From: Corallium rubrum
Taxonomy: Eukaryota; Cnidaria; Anthozoa; Scleralcyonacea; Coralliidae
Assembly: GCA_964035015.1 (NCBI GenBank)
Contig: OZ036007.1
Span: 124,001-188,000, forward strand
Length of the DNA stretch: 64,000 bases
Direction of reading: 5' to 3'
This document shows positions 40,073 through 50,622 of this stretch, in pieces. Position 1 is the stretch's first letter. The number at the start of each line of letters is the position of its first letter. The position numbers and the translations under genes are program-made. The notes beneath the pieces are model-generated. The model had not been told where the DNA came from, did not search any database, and saw only the letters and a program-made list of their open reading frames with translations.

Positions 40073-43000
40073 CATGTTTGACTATCCTAATGATGTGGAC
40101 TCCCGTCTCTACGAAAGAATAATCGGTTATGACATAAATCAGTTAGACAGAGCTCTGAGGGGTAAGACTAAGTCGTTCAGCTGTGCTGTTGTGTCCCATC
40201 ACCCACTGGAACAGGTAAACGCCCTCAGGAATGATGTGGTACGACTGCTACGTCGGGAGCTGGCTGAGATGAGGGGGCTGAAGTTCGCTGAAACGCTGGT
40301 TGTAACGCTTGAGAAGGAGGTGTCCGGCGGAACAACTTATAAGACGGCTCACTTCAACAGCCACATCAAAACTATAATCAACGGCGGTGAGATCGGTCAG
40401 GACGTTGACGTCGCGAATGAGGAGGTGGTGGTTGGGATAGCCCGATGGATAAGCGAGGGATCTGGCTGGACAGTGGAGTCAGTAGACGGTCACTACGTTA
40501 ATCTGACTGTGTACAGCCCTCTGGAAGGCTCGTCATACATCAACCTCCCGGAGGAGCTAAGCCATAGTCGGAAGGGACTGATTAATGTTAAGAATAGTGA
40601 TGATAGGTGTTTCATGTGGTGTCATCTAGCTCATAAGTTTCCTGTCCCACAGCACCCACAAAGGGTGTCTAAGTACCGGGACCATGTTGGCGACCTGGAT
40701 TACAGTGGAATCAGCTTCCCAGTGAGTCAGAAACAGTATAACCGGGTGGAGAAACAGAATGAGATACGTATCAACGTCTTTGGTTATGAAAACGGGTTAA
40801 CCTTTCCGGTTTACGTATCAGAGGAGAGATTCACCGACCTCATGAACCTCCTGATTATAACCAACGGGAACAACAAACATTACGTCCTCATTAAAGACTT
40901 TGATAGGTTTATGTACAACAAAACAAAACACAAGAGGAAAAAACACTTCTGTGTTTACTGTCTTCAATGTTTCAGCTCAACGGAGCCCTGGATAGGCATA
41001 AGGTTGTGTGTATCAGTGTAAATGGTAAACAGGCCGTTAGGATGCCTGAAAAGGGTAAAAACGTGCTAAGGTATAGTAATTTCCACAAACAGCTAAACGT
41101 TCCGTTTGTTGTGTATTCCGACTTCGAGGCGATCACGGAAAAGGTCAACAGACCGGAGGTGTCGGAGTCAGACCGAGAGGAGAGAGAGAAGAGACCATAC
41201 ATGGAGAAGTATCAGAAACATACTGATTGTGGTTATGGGTACAAGGTTGTCTGTTGTTACGACGATAGATACAGTAAGGATGTCCAGGTGTACAGAGGTC
41301 CTGGTGCTGTCAACAAGTTCATCGGAAAGATGTTGGAAGAGGTGGAGTATTGTAAAAACACAAAAAAAGATCATTTCAACCAGGACATGGTTTTGAACGA
41401 TTCCGACAGGGTGGACTTTAGGGACGCTGGAAAGTGTCATATCTGTGGTCGGGAGTACACAGCAGAGGACGTTAGGGTCCGGGACCACTGTCATGTGACC
41501 GGAAGATACCGGGGATCGGCCCATCAGCTTTGTAACAGAAATCATAGAATGACTGATAAGATACCAGTCATCTTACACAACCTTAGGGGTTATGATAGTC
41601 ATCTCATCATGGGGGAGATCGGAAAGTTCGGACAGGAGATTAACGTCATTCCGAATAATATGGAGAAGTACATGGCCTTTATGTTAGGTAAGAACCTTGT
41701 GTTTTTGGACAGTCTTCAGTTCATGAGTAGCTCACTGGACAGGCTGGTTGGGAACTTACCGGCTGACGCCTTCAGGTACACAGCTGAGGAGTTTGGTGAC
41801 CGATTGTATCTTATGAGGGCAAAAGGTGTTTACCCTTATGACTACATGGATAGCTTCAATCGGTTTGATGAAACAGAGTTGCCTCCAAAGAATGAGTTCT
41901 ATAGTGTGTTGAATGACGAACCGATAACTGATAAACAGTATTCACATGCTTTGGAGGTTTGGAAAGAGTTTGAGATGAGAACGATGGGGGATTACCATGA
42001 TGTTTACCTGAAATCAGATGTGCTGTTGTTAGCTGACGTCTTTGAGAACTTTAGGAAGACCTGTGTTCAGTACTATAAGTTGGACCCCTGTCACTATTTC
42101 ACCTCACCTGGGTTGGCATGGGACGCTATGCTGAAGATGACTGGGATTGAGTTGGAGCTGATGACTGACATCGACATGTTCCAGTTTATTGAGAAAGGAC
42201 TCCGAGGTGGTGTCAGTTACATAGCCAACAGATATGGGAAGGCGAACAATTCGTATATGAAGGGGTATAGTGAGGATGAGGCTGTAAAGTACATAATGTA
42301 CCTGGATGCCAACAATCTGTATGGTTGGGCCATGAGTCAGTGCCTCCCGACTGGTGGATTCAGGTGGATGAGTGAGGGTAAGCTGAAGAACCTAGCCTGG
42401 GAACTCCCGGAGAATGACAGTCGGACTGGGATGATACTTGAGGTTGATCTTGAGTATCCTCCCAAACTCCACAACCTACACAATGACTACCCATTAGCTC
42501 CGGAAAAGATGGAACTACAGGAAAATATGCTGTCTGACTATTGCCGGAAAATCAAAGGAGAGTTCGGTGTCAGCGTTGGTGGTGTGAGTAAGCTGGTAAC
42601 CAACCTGATGGGGAAGGAAAGGTATGTCGTCCACTACAAAAACCTACAGCTGTACGTCAGACTTGGGATGAAGGTGAAAAAAGTCCACCGAGTTTTATTG
42701 TTCGATCAGTCGGCTTGGTTGAAGCAGTACATCAACTTCAACACGGTAAAGAGAACCGCCGCCAGGAACGCCTTCGAGAAGGACTTCTTCAAGCTGATGA
42801 ACAACAGCGTTTTTGGTAAGACGATGGAAAACCTGAGAAAGCGTGTGGATGTTCGGTTGGTCACCAGTGAGAGAAAGATGTTGAGGTTGACTTCCAAACC
42901 AACCTTCGTGTCCGCCAAAATATTCAACGAAAACCTTGTTGCTGTTCATAAGATTAAGGAAGTCTTGACGCTGAACCGACCGGCTTATGTTGGTATGTGT

Positions 43001-43561
43001 ATTCTGGATCTATCGAAAACCCTGATGTATGACTTTCATTACAACTATGTGCTGGAAAAATATGGAAGTAGGGCTAAGTTGTTATTCACCGATACGGACA
43101 GTCTAACATATGAGATTGAGGCGGAAGACGTTTACAAAGACTTCTGGGCTGATAAAGACATCTTCGACAACTCGGACTATCCAGAAAGCTCGCCGTATCA
43201 CAACAAGTCAAACAAGAAGGTTATTGGAAAGATGAAGGACGAGGCGGCTGGCGTTCCCATAATCGAGTTCGTTGGTCTCAGGAGTAAAATGTATTCTTAT
43301 CTGAAAGACAACGGAGCAGGTGGCAAAACCGCGAAGGGAATTAAGAAGAGCGTCACTAAGAAACAAATCAGACATGAACACTACAAAAACGTATTACTTG
43401 ATAAAAAACAGGTGTTTCAAAAAATGAAAACCATCCGAAGTGTAAAACATGAGTTGGGTAGTTATGAGATTAATAAGGTGTCACTCTCATGCTTTGACGA
43501 CAAAAGATACCTGCTGGAAGATGGGGTTAGTTCCTACGCGTATGGACATAAGGATATCTAA
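40026..43561 (+). pseudogene. Polinton-type DNA polymerase B, one frameshift
   Basis: About 1178 codons in two frames with a -1 shift near 40975-40990. The N-terminal ~320 residues are element-specific and may act in protein priming, ending in a CVYCLQCF zinc-finger half. After the break: exonuclease motif I SDFEAI (about 41117-41134), a Cys/His insert (CHIC...DHCH, about 41435-41494), exo II HNLRGYDS, exo III YHDVYLKSD, palm motif A YLDANNLYG (about 42299), motif B KLMNNSVFGKT and motif C FTDTDSL (about 43087). All catalytic acids are present. It replicates the element. No slippery heptamer is present at the break, so loss of one base is likely. Start chosen at 40026, where TTATAACG precedes ATG. 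Confidence 0.9.
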
Positions 43562-43602
43562 TTAAAACCGGTAATGAGAAAAGTAATATAACCTATTGTA
43601 TT

Positions 43603-44334
43603 ATGGAAGAGGAAGAATTTTATGAGATGAAAGACAGAGCACCTGAGCCAGACGAGTTAGATGAAATTGAGGGTCAAGACGAAACTGACTTCGGTGGTGG
43701 GCCAACTGTCCATTACACAACCACCGGACCAGAGGGAAAACCATCTGTAGACATAAACCTGAATAATAGGTTAAGACTTAGGGATGAGATGGTGCTGGAA
43801 TCACATAGGAAACTGGAAGAACTTTTCACAAAAACTCTTAACCTTGAGCCACAATGTATAGACCCCACCTTCTTACGTTATCTGCTTGATAGGAGAATCT
43901 TTGTCTTAAGTAAAATTTATGACTTTGAAAACAAAAGTGAGTATTATGAGTTAGAGTACCTTGGTGGAGAGCTTAACCCCACCACAATCACAGATCAGGA
44001 TGTTGATAACCTAAGAGCTAATATCCGAAAGTATTACGACGAATGGCAGAAAAGTCTTTCAGAGAAGGTTCTGAAAAGGGCGGGCATTATAATTACTGTT
44101 GGTTTATCGGTTATCGCGATAGTAACTGGGTTGTCGGTTGGACTGACACGAAAAGGATCAGATATTGTGCACCAAGCCAAAAAGTGGGAGAAGCTACATC
44201 CGGCAACAAAAGAATCTATCATACCATGGACGGCTATAGAAAAGGCAGGCGGTAAAACTATTATTCTCGCAGGAGAGTATCTGGTTATTATCCTATCATG
44301 TGGTATCATTTACTACATATGGAAAAGGCGCTGA
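43603..44334 (+). CDS. Acidic, C-terminally anchored membrane protein
   Basis: 243 residues. The head is acidic (about 1-45, many E and D), then comes a helical domain (about 60-165). A membrane segment (AGIIITVGLSVIAIVTGLSV) follows, then a linker and a second membrane segment ending YYIWKRR. Family unknown. Its plan matches the 406-residue protein of the leftward block, suggesting paralogy or a shared role in a virion membrane (inference). TTGTATT precedes the ATG. Confidence 0.65.
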   Translation: MEEEEFYEMKDRAPEPDELDEIEGQDETDFGGGPTVHYTTTGPEGKPSVDINLNNRLRLRDEMVLESHRKLEELFTKTLNLEPQCIDPTFLRYLLDRRIFVLSKIYDFENKSEYYELEYLGGELNPTTITDQDVDNLRANIRKYYDEWQKSLSEKVLKRAGIIITVGLSVIAIVTGLSVGLTRKGSDIVHQAKKWEKLHPATKESIIPWTAIEKAGGKTIILAGEYLVIILSCGIIYYIWKRR

Positions 44335-44343
44335 CCACTCACT

Positions 44344-44481
44344 ATGGAAAAGATTAATGTTGTAGCTATGATCACGCCGTACATACCATGTCTTGGACTG
44401 CTATCTGGTGGTGTAACCGTGGGAAAACATGTGTACCAACACAAGACAAAAGTACCGGAACAGAAATCGGGGAGTAAGTGA
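44344..44481 (+). CDS. Small hydrophobic ORF at the right end
   Basis: 45 residues, starting 9 bp after the previous stop: a hydrophobic first half (INVVAMITPYIPCLGLLSG) and a basic tail. Too short for homology. I call it because the spacing and wording match the neighbouring small membrane proteins. The upstream motif is poor, so it may be a chance frame. Confidence 0.35.
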   Translation: MEKINVVAMITPYIPCLGLLSGGVTVGKHVYQHKTKVPEQKSGSK

Positions 44482-46029
44482 AATGTGTGTTAAAACCACA
44501 ACCCTGATCACTTTGGGGTGTTCTCAGGAAAAACGTCATAATCCATCCTTAAAATATGAAAAGGGGAAAAAGAGGAAAAAAAGTCTGCCCTTTCAAACAT
44601 CATCTTCCGTTGAATTCTGACATTTTGAGGCAGTTTCTGGCAAAAAAAAAAAAGTGGCCCCATAGCCTCATATCCTATACTACTATTACCGTCATCAAAC
44701 TGTTACGGCACGGGCGTTTACACGATACCGATTAGTGTTCCGTTTTCATTTCATGCCGTCAAGGAACCCATCTTCTTCATTTGTGCCGTTTTCATGTCAT
44801 TTTTGTGCCGGTATCGTGTAAATGCCAGGCCTAAACGGCATGATTTTGTTCCGTTTTCAAATTCTACCGACATCGTGTAACCGGAGTCTTAGGTAAACGT
44901 TCATGGCATTTTTTAATACCATATACTGGTGGGGCACTTGCCCCAGTGGACCCTTTTCACTGCCCCACCACTGAAGGAAAAAATGGGCCTGCTGCCCCAG
45001 TGCCCTGGGCCCTTTGAGGCTCTGGCCAGAAGTTCTGAAGTTGAAAAATATAAGTTTTTAATAATATAAAACCATAAAATGCAATGTAACAAACAATACT
45101 CAATAACTACAACACAGAATACAGTACATCAACTGAGACAAACTCGACTCAAATTGTTTTATCCTACACCCATCCCCATGTACAAATTCTTTCTACAGGG
45201 ATCCTGGGTCACCCCAACTAACCCCTAACGACACCATACATCATCCACTATAGAAAACCAATTACGTAATAACGAACATTAATAAACTATCACTTACAAC
45301 CATGAACCAACCGATCTCATTACATCTGACTTGATCACCACTGATATGACTAACAACTTCTGTAAGCACACACTTTTATTTATATTTATTAGTCTCGTTC
45401 TATGCTGTTTATTATTTATTTTCCAACATAATTACATTGACTGCCAAACCCAAATCCCTCCTGAAGAGACCACGAGAAGGTCGAAACAATTGTCGAGGTT
45501 GTGTCCCATGTACTATATATACTGAATATTACTTACGTATCTTTACTCCTTTCTTATATTGTATTAGTAACGCATACTCCCGTATCAAATCTACACTGCG
45601 TCTTCAACCGTCGTTGCCTCCGCAAGCTAACAACAAACACAGCGAGATGCGCTTTTTGGCCTAAGGCCACATACTGCATACTCTGCCAATTTTATATATT
45701 CATCTACATTATATAACCCCAGTCTTTGTCCAATTACCTACATCTTATTTAAAAAATCAGGAATCTGGGTGTTTGTGATTTACAAGCATGAAGTACCATA
45801 GCAATGTATTTCTTAGTACAGTGGTTAGTATAATATAAGAATTTGGTTGGCGGTATAACAGATTAGCAGCTATTTGCAATGCTGAATTGGCAAAACACTT
45901 ACACACAGTTACACTCAGCCTCAGGAGTCAACAGGCAACAGGCCCTTTTGCACCTTTGTCCCACCACGGAAAAATCCTTAAAAAATGCACTGTAACGTTT
46001 CACTGCGATTCATTGACACAACAACCCTA
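44482..46029. other. Right flank of the Polinton-like element, non-coding
   Basis: The element's right end must lie in the first few hundred bases. A short frame at 44556 begins with a very basic stretch (MKRGKRGKKV) after AAAATATG and could be a core-protein remnant. 44714-44880 holds inverted copies of TTTACACGATACCG, a small MITE. Near 44920-45000 there is a patch of CCCAGTG/CACTGCCCC words. Nothing else is supported. Confidence 0.4.
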
Positions 46030-47145
46030 GACTGTACTTTTAGGGGCTGGGGGGAAGGGGACGAGGAGGGAGAAGGGAATAAGGGACTGTGGACATTCTA
46101 TTCATAAAGTTGGGCACTGTTTGTTTTTCGCACTTGCTACATTAATCATGTTTCTAACACCTTTTTGACACTTCGCCATATTTCACCTGCGGGTCTGCCC
46201 CTTTTTCGGCTACTATAGTTGTCAATTGCTTCTCGAATTTCGTCACCCGAAACTGAACAACATGACCATGAGCAAAACGTTGCACGGACTTTATGGATCA
46301 GTTGCCGAATAATACACCGACAAGGTCTGCTAGACGCACAGTAAAAGCGAAAGCTTCAGCCGTTGACGATAGCTTTCGAAAAGGGTACAGGACGTCGACG
46401 AAAAATATATTTATTGTCTCAACAAGACCATAGACAAAGTATACCGAAACAAACTTTGTCTAATTTGCTACAAATCATTGAAATTCCAAACCTTCGGATT
46501 GCTGGAATTCTTAAGGGTGTGTGGCAAATGCGCAAGGAAAATACAGAGTTCGGCGACTTCTGGTGAAGTATTTAAAATCAAAATTACAAACCGAAACAGC
46601 AAACGATGAAACTGAAAGCGATAGCGAAATCCGGTTGAAACGAATGAGTACCTTGCCACATTCGTCAGGCGCCAAGTAAAAGGCACAAGTCCAGCTCAGT
46701 TGACGACGTCAAACGCTATATCCTAAAACGTAACCCTGGTATTCGGTAAGGGGGACAATCTATTTGAAAAGGAAACAAGCCGCATGTCCATAATCGAAGT
46801 CGAACGGCAACTGGTAAAGTTAAAGTTAAAGTACTCCTATCAAGAAAGACAGTTCTTTATTTGTTAGAACACCAAGAGGTAAAGAACTTGCTGCGTTTAT
46901 TGAGTGTTTGATTCGGTCGAGATGGAAGCAAGCTACATGTATAGGTATTATTATAGCTGCACACGCGTCATCAATCGAATTTTAGGTGTTAGTGAAATAA
47001 ATTTCAACCAATGAGACGGTTGTGCGTTGTCTGAACAACGCGGCCCAACTTTATAGAATGACCACAGTCCCTTATTCCCTTCTCCCTCCCGCTCCCGCTC
47101 TCCTCGTCCCCTTCCCCCCAACCCTTAAAAGGGACTGTAGCACAG
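46030..47145. mobile_element. TIR element (GGGGGGAAGGGGACGAGGAG)
   Basis: The left end (about 46030-46111), with GGGGAAGGGGACGAGGAG, GGGAGAAGGGAATAAGGGAC and CATTCTAT..AAAGTTGGGC, is inverted at 47042-47145. The arms are about 80 bp and differ by a short indel and several substitutions. Internal short frames have no motif. Non-autonomous; target duplication not resolved. Confidence 0.6.
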
Positions 47146-47759
47146 TGTACAACAACCCCGGTTCTGAAATCACTTCGTCCAACGCGGCATCTTTCTTCAT
47201 ACTAGGCTTTATGTTGATGTTCGTGTTTGATTTTGTGAGTTCTTTCTTTTAAACCGGCTTTGCCTTTGGCCAAAGTATTGGTAGGTTTTCCAGCTTGACA
47301 CAACCAACAAAATAGGTATGACTTTATCGACCAAAGATGACTGAAGCGTGGGCTCCATATCAGGTGGGAAGTATTACGCATTGCATATTAGTAACAAACA
47401 AAAAATAGGTACACATTGCGTACCTATTTGCGTTAAGTTAAGTCTTTATCTCTTTAATAACTTAACAATAGTGCTTAATTCTAGCCCTTAAACAAACTCC
47501 AACCCAATCCCAAACCAAAGCCGCAACCCTAATATTAACCCTAATCTTAAAACATAGGTAGCCCAGGACTGCTTGGCGTCTTGTTTTTTGTTTGATAACA
47601 TCAAGTTATTTTTGAGGTTTTATCCTTTAATATGCGACGTTTTGCGAACGATCAACATACACTTCTCGGTAAATTCAGCATGAAATACTAAAGCACATTT
47701 CCAAAGTGTTCCTTTTTATAAGTGAGTTAATAGTGGTATCACACCAGGCTTACATCATT
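47146..47759. other. Non-coding stretch
   Basis: No gene seen. An AACCCTAA-rich patch lies near 47500-47550; it is short and irregular, so not a telomere. Confidence 0.5.
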
Positions 47760-48130
47760 AAACCAATACGTTGACGCTGATATATCCCAAGAAATTTTAC
47801 AGTAAAATAGATAAATATGCCAAAATACGATACAGAATAGCTGTATCTAACTAACAAAGCACCTTTTCATCAAAATCATGAATATACTTACAGCACAGAC
47901 GTTCTTAAATTCACGTTTGATTCCAACTGGATACGCGGCCGACGCGGCAGAAGTGTATCCATGCAGTTGGATTCAAATGTGACTTTAAGATCGGCTATGC
48001 TGTAAGTATATTCATGATTTGAACGAAAAGGTGCTTTGCTAGTCAGACAGCTATTCTGAATCGTATTTTGGCATATTTATTTATTTTACTGTAATTTTTT
48101 TTTTGGTATATCAACGTCAACGTACCACTG
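47760..48130. repeat. Long hairpin (foldback) element
   Basis: 47760-47935 is inverted at 47960-48130, sharing TTTTACAGTAAAAT, GCATATTTAT, ATTCATGA and ACTTACAGCA words. The tip is near 47940-47965, where GGATAC...GTATCC pair. A ~370-bp foldback MITE. Confidence 0.65.
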
Positions 48131-48447
48131 GTAAGGCACTTAAATGCAACATTTTAGAAATATTTCACAACTAAATCCGCTTCCCCCCTCAAAATGACTC
48201 CTTACAGGATAATTGATATACGTGTAATGTGGACAAAACTTTTTAAAAGTAAAAAAATATATATTTCTGAAGGGTCCTACTAATTACTGCCCGAGACGGT
48301 ATACATCTATATTAGAGGCTTTAAATAATAAAGAATAGATCGCACATTTACGGCACACCGCAAACTGCAGTTCGAAATCAGCAGTTAGCCTTTAAAAATT
48401 AAGACAATTAAGTTGTATGTTAAGACTGAAAGCTTCCGTTTGTGATT

Positions 48448-48451
<4 letters not shown>
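48131..48451. other. Non-coding stretch
   Basis: Nothing recognised. Confidence 0.5.

Positions 48452-48511
<60 letters not shown>
48452..48511. repeat. (TA)n microsatellite
   Basis: About 30 TA units, about 110 bp from the hammerhead-like core at 48621-48649. Confidence 0.95.
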
Positions 48512-48514
<3 letters not shown>

Positions 48515-48620
48515 TAACAATGGACCAAACTCGTCTCAACTGCAACCACATTAATATATCGGACAAGATGTTCAGCTACAGCTCAAAGTTTTGTAAAAGC
48601 TTTATTAATAAAGTTTAAAT

Positions 48621-48649
48621 TTTCGGCAGCATGCCACCGCCTTCTTCAG
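48621..48649 (-). ncRNA. Hammerhead-like core, solo Penelope 3' end
   Basis: Minus strand: CTGAAGA (48649-48643), a stem GGCGG/CTGCC with loop TGGCATG, then GAAA (48624-48621). Same plan as the two cores attached to reverse transcriptases, with an unrelated stem sequence. No coding region is attached. Confidence 0.4.
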
Positions 48650-48695
48650 AAGTAAAGAATCAAATAAGTAAGTAATAGATAAAGCCCGAGAACAA

Positions 48696-48914
48696 GGGCT
48701 GTATGCTATATACAGCCCCAAGGACGCGAAGCGTCCGAGGGCTGTATATCGCATACAGCCCGACGTTCGACGGATTTATCTGACTTAATTTATTATTGAG
48801 GAGGTTTTCCAACAAAGTTTTGTCTTTTTTTCTACCTTGGACAAAGATTTTCCTAGTTTTTTTCTTCATTTCTTATCTAATTAGTATTCAAGGGCTGTAT
48901 GCTATATACAGCCC
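48696..48914. repeat. Three GGGCTGTAT...ATACAGCCC hairpins
   Basis: Perfect or near-perfect 23-bp hairpins at 48696-48718, 48739-48761 and 48892-48914. Between the first two is GGACGC/GCGTCC, another small stem. Arrangement suggests clustered small foldback repeats. Confidence 0.75.
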
Positions 48915-49845
48915 GCGGTACATCAAAGAAAACCGACTCAATAATAAATTAATTAAAAATACAACTATATATAAGCAAAAATGGAATAAATTATACAAGC
49001 ATGAACAAATATGAATAATGGTAGTGAATAATTAGGCTATTGTTGTATAAAATCATGTTGATCATTTAATCCAGTTTGATTTGTTAACAAAGAGCCAATC
49101 CAAAAGTTTTCACATTGGCAATCTTAACTTGCATGCTAGGCTAATATTTTAAACATAGCAAAATGAAAAGACAGGAAACTGCCGTAAATTTCGAGGAACG
49201 AAATACTGATGTTTCGAAATACTATATTTATACTAAATACTGTATACATGCAATGTATATATAAGTATTTTTATATAAGGTGAATATGAATACGAGTTTT
49301 TTCCCTTCGATTTATGGCCCAGGAACGAAGCTCGAGTCTGAAATGTCTCCAACAGCGCCATTGAAATGTTAATCCCAGTCGTCAATGATTAAAGAATTTG
49401 TTTTTCTATTTTTTAAACCAATTGCAACTGCTTTGGAGAAAAACCCGTGCTGAAATAGTTCCTTTTTCAGAGTATGCCAGACCCGAAAACCGAGGCTTAT
49501 TTCAACGCTTTGAAACATCAGCTGAGCGATCTTACAATCAATAAAAAACGAAACTTGAACATCTATTTAACTAATAAATTGGAAATTCAGCATGACCATG
49601 GCCACTGACGAAATTGAAATTCTAATTCACTTCCACGTGCTGGCTTTCGGACGTTCTCTTTCATTATTTTGACACTAAAACTATCGAATAACGTGGAACA
49701 GTCTGACAGCCATATGGCATATGGACTAAGTAAGAGAAAATATCAGACGTCTGCGAAATTGGACTATCATGAAAATATTTACAGACGCTTAACACTCGTG
49801 TTTAATACTTGTTTAACTAAAATCAAATGTAAGGAATCATTCTGA
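48915..49845. other. Non-coding stretch
   Basis: No gene or repeat recognised. Confidence 0.5.
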
Positions 49846-49935
49846 GGGGGGGGGGGGGGGGGGCAAATTTCCGAAAGGGGAAATATTTCCTAGGAAATCC
49901 GCCCCGGGGGGGACACATTTTTGGGGGGGGGGGGG
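49846..49935. repeat. Poly-G tracts
   Basis: An 18-base G run (49846-49863), a short G7 near 49906, and a 13-base G run (49923-49935) with GGGG/CCCC words between. Likely to fold as G-quadruplex and to be error-prone in sequencing. Confidence 0.9.
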
Positions 49936-50034
49936 AGAGACATTTCCTGTGACACCGGGCTGATTTCAGGCCGAAATTCGCAATTATCAAGTAAATAAGG
50001 GCAAAGCTACGTTAGTTTTGCTTCAGTTTACTAT

Positions 50035-50036
<2 letters not shown>

Positions 50037-50126
<90 letters not shown>
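50037..50126. repeat. (TA)n microsatellite
   Basis: About 44 TA units, the longest TA tract of the window. Confidence 0.95.
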
Positions 50127-50129
<3 letters not shown>

Positions 50130-50339
50130 GTCTATTATTTATTTTGTAAGCCCATCTTTAATAAAAAGATTGTTATAATCCACGAAATCGTCTTCGCGAA
50201 GACTAATTAATTTATTAAATCATCACTAAGATCAAGAAACGCACAAAGAACGTTTTGATGTTCTATTTCAGATCCTTTCGGCACTATTTATTCACACAGT
50301 CAAGCAAACGAACGCGTATCGAAGCGAGTTCAATAGTTT

Positions 50340-50520
50340 TTCAGCCCGGTTTGCCGGGATGAAAACGATTACATGGACATTTTCATCCGGGTTAACCGGG
50401 CTAGCCCGGTTGCGACAACCGGGATCCCGGCAAACCGGGCTAGACCGCTTGCCATGTAATCGAAATGTCAAAACAACATGCGTTTGATATATAAAGCGGG
50501 CTAGCGCGGTTAACCGGGCC
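50340..50520. repeat. CCCGGTT/AACCGGG hairpin cluster
   Basis: Multiple copies of AGCCCGGTT, AACCGGGCTAGC and their complements, plus ATGAAAACGATTACATGG inverted as CCATGTAATCG. A G+C-rich foldback MITE in A+T-rich DNA. Confidence 0.65.
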
Positions 50521-50622
50521 AGCCCGATCCATGTTATCGCCCCCTTAGTACTTCATGTTGAATTTACCGCCGCCTCATTAAATATTCAACTTATTATTTA
50601 TTCATTCTCAGGCTCCTTTGAG

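Larger units (their letters stand above)
28741..44481. mobile_element. Polinton/adintovirus-like element, left end lost
   Basis: The element carries a DDE integrase with chromodomain, a Polinton-type DNA polymerase B, major and minor capsid proteins and a packaging ATPase, the defining set of Mavericks/Polintons and related adintoviruses. The genes are intronless, separated by 0-50 bp and arranged as a leftward block (28.7-34.0 kb) and a rightward block (34.0-44.5 kb) around a 19-bp divergent gap. The left part is replaced by a truncated Penelope copy, so I see no matching terminal inverted repeats; the right boundary lies somewhere in 44.48-44.9 kb. Three genes have shifts to the -1 frame (polymerase, kinase, zinc-ribbon protein) and one has an in-frame stop. 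No adenain-like cysteine protease is visible. Confidence 0.9.

Noticed and set aside
40970-40995. Programmed frameshift in the polymerase
   Set aside because: No slippery heptamer in phase at the break; a one-base deletion is simpler.
28741-44481. Bacteriophage or bacterial contamination
   Set aside because: The chromodomain integrase, Polinton-type polymerase and flanking animal-type retroelements, one of them fused directly to it, place the element in a eukaryotic genome.
47500-47550. Telomere-like AACCCTAA stretch
   Set aside because: Only a few irregular copies, not a tandem array.
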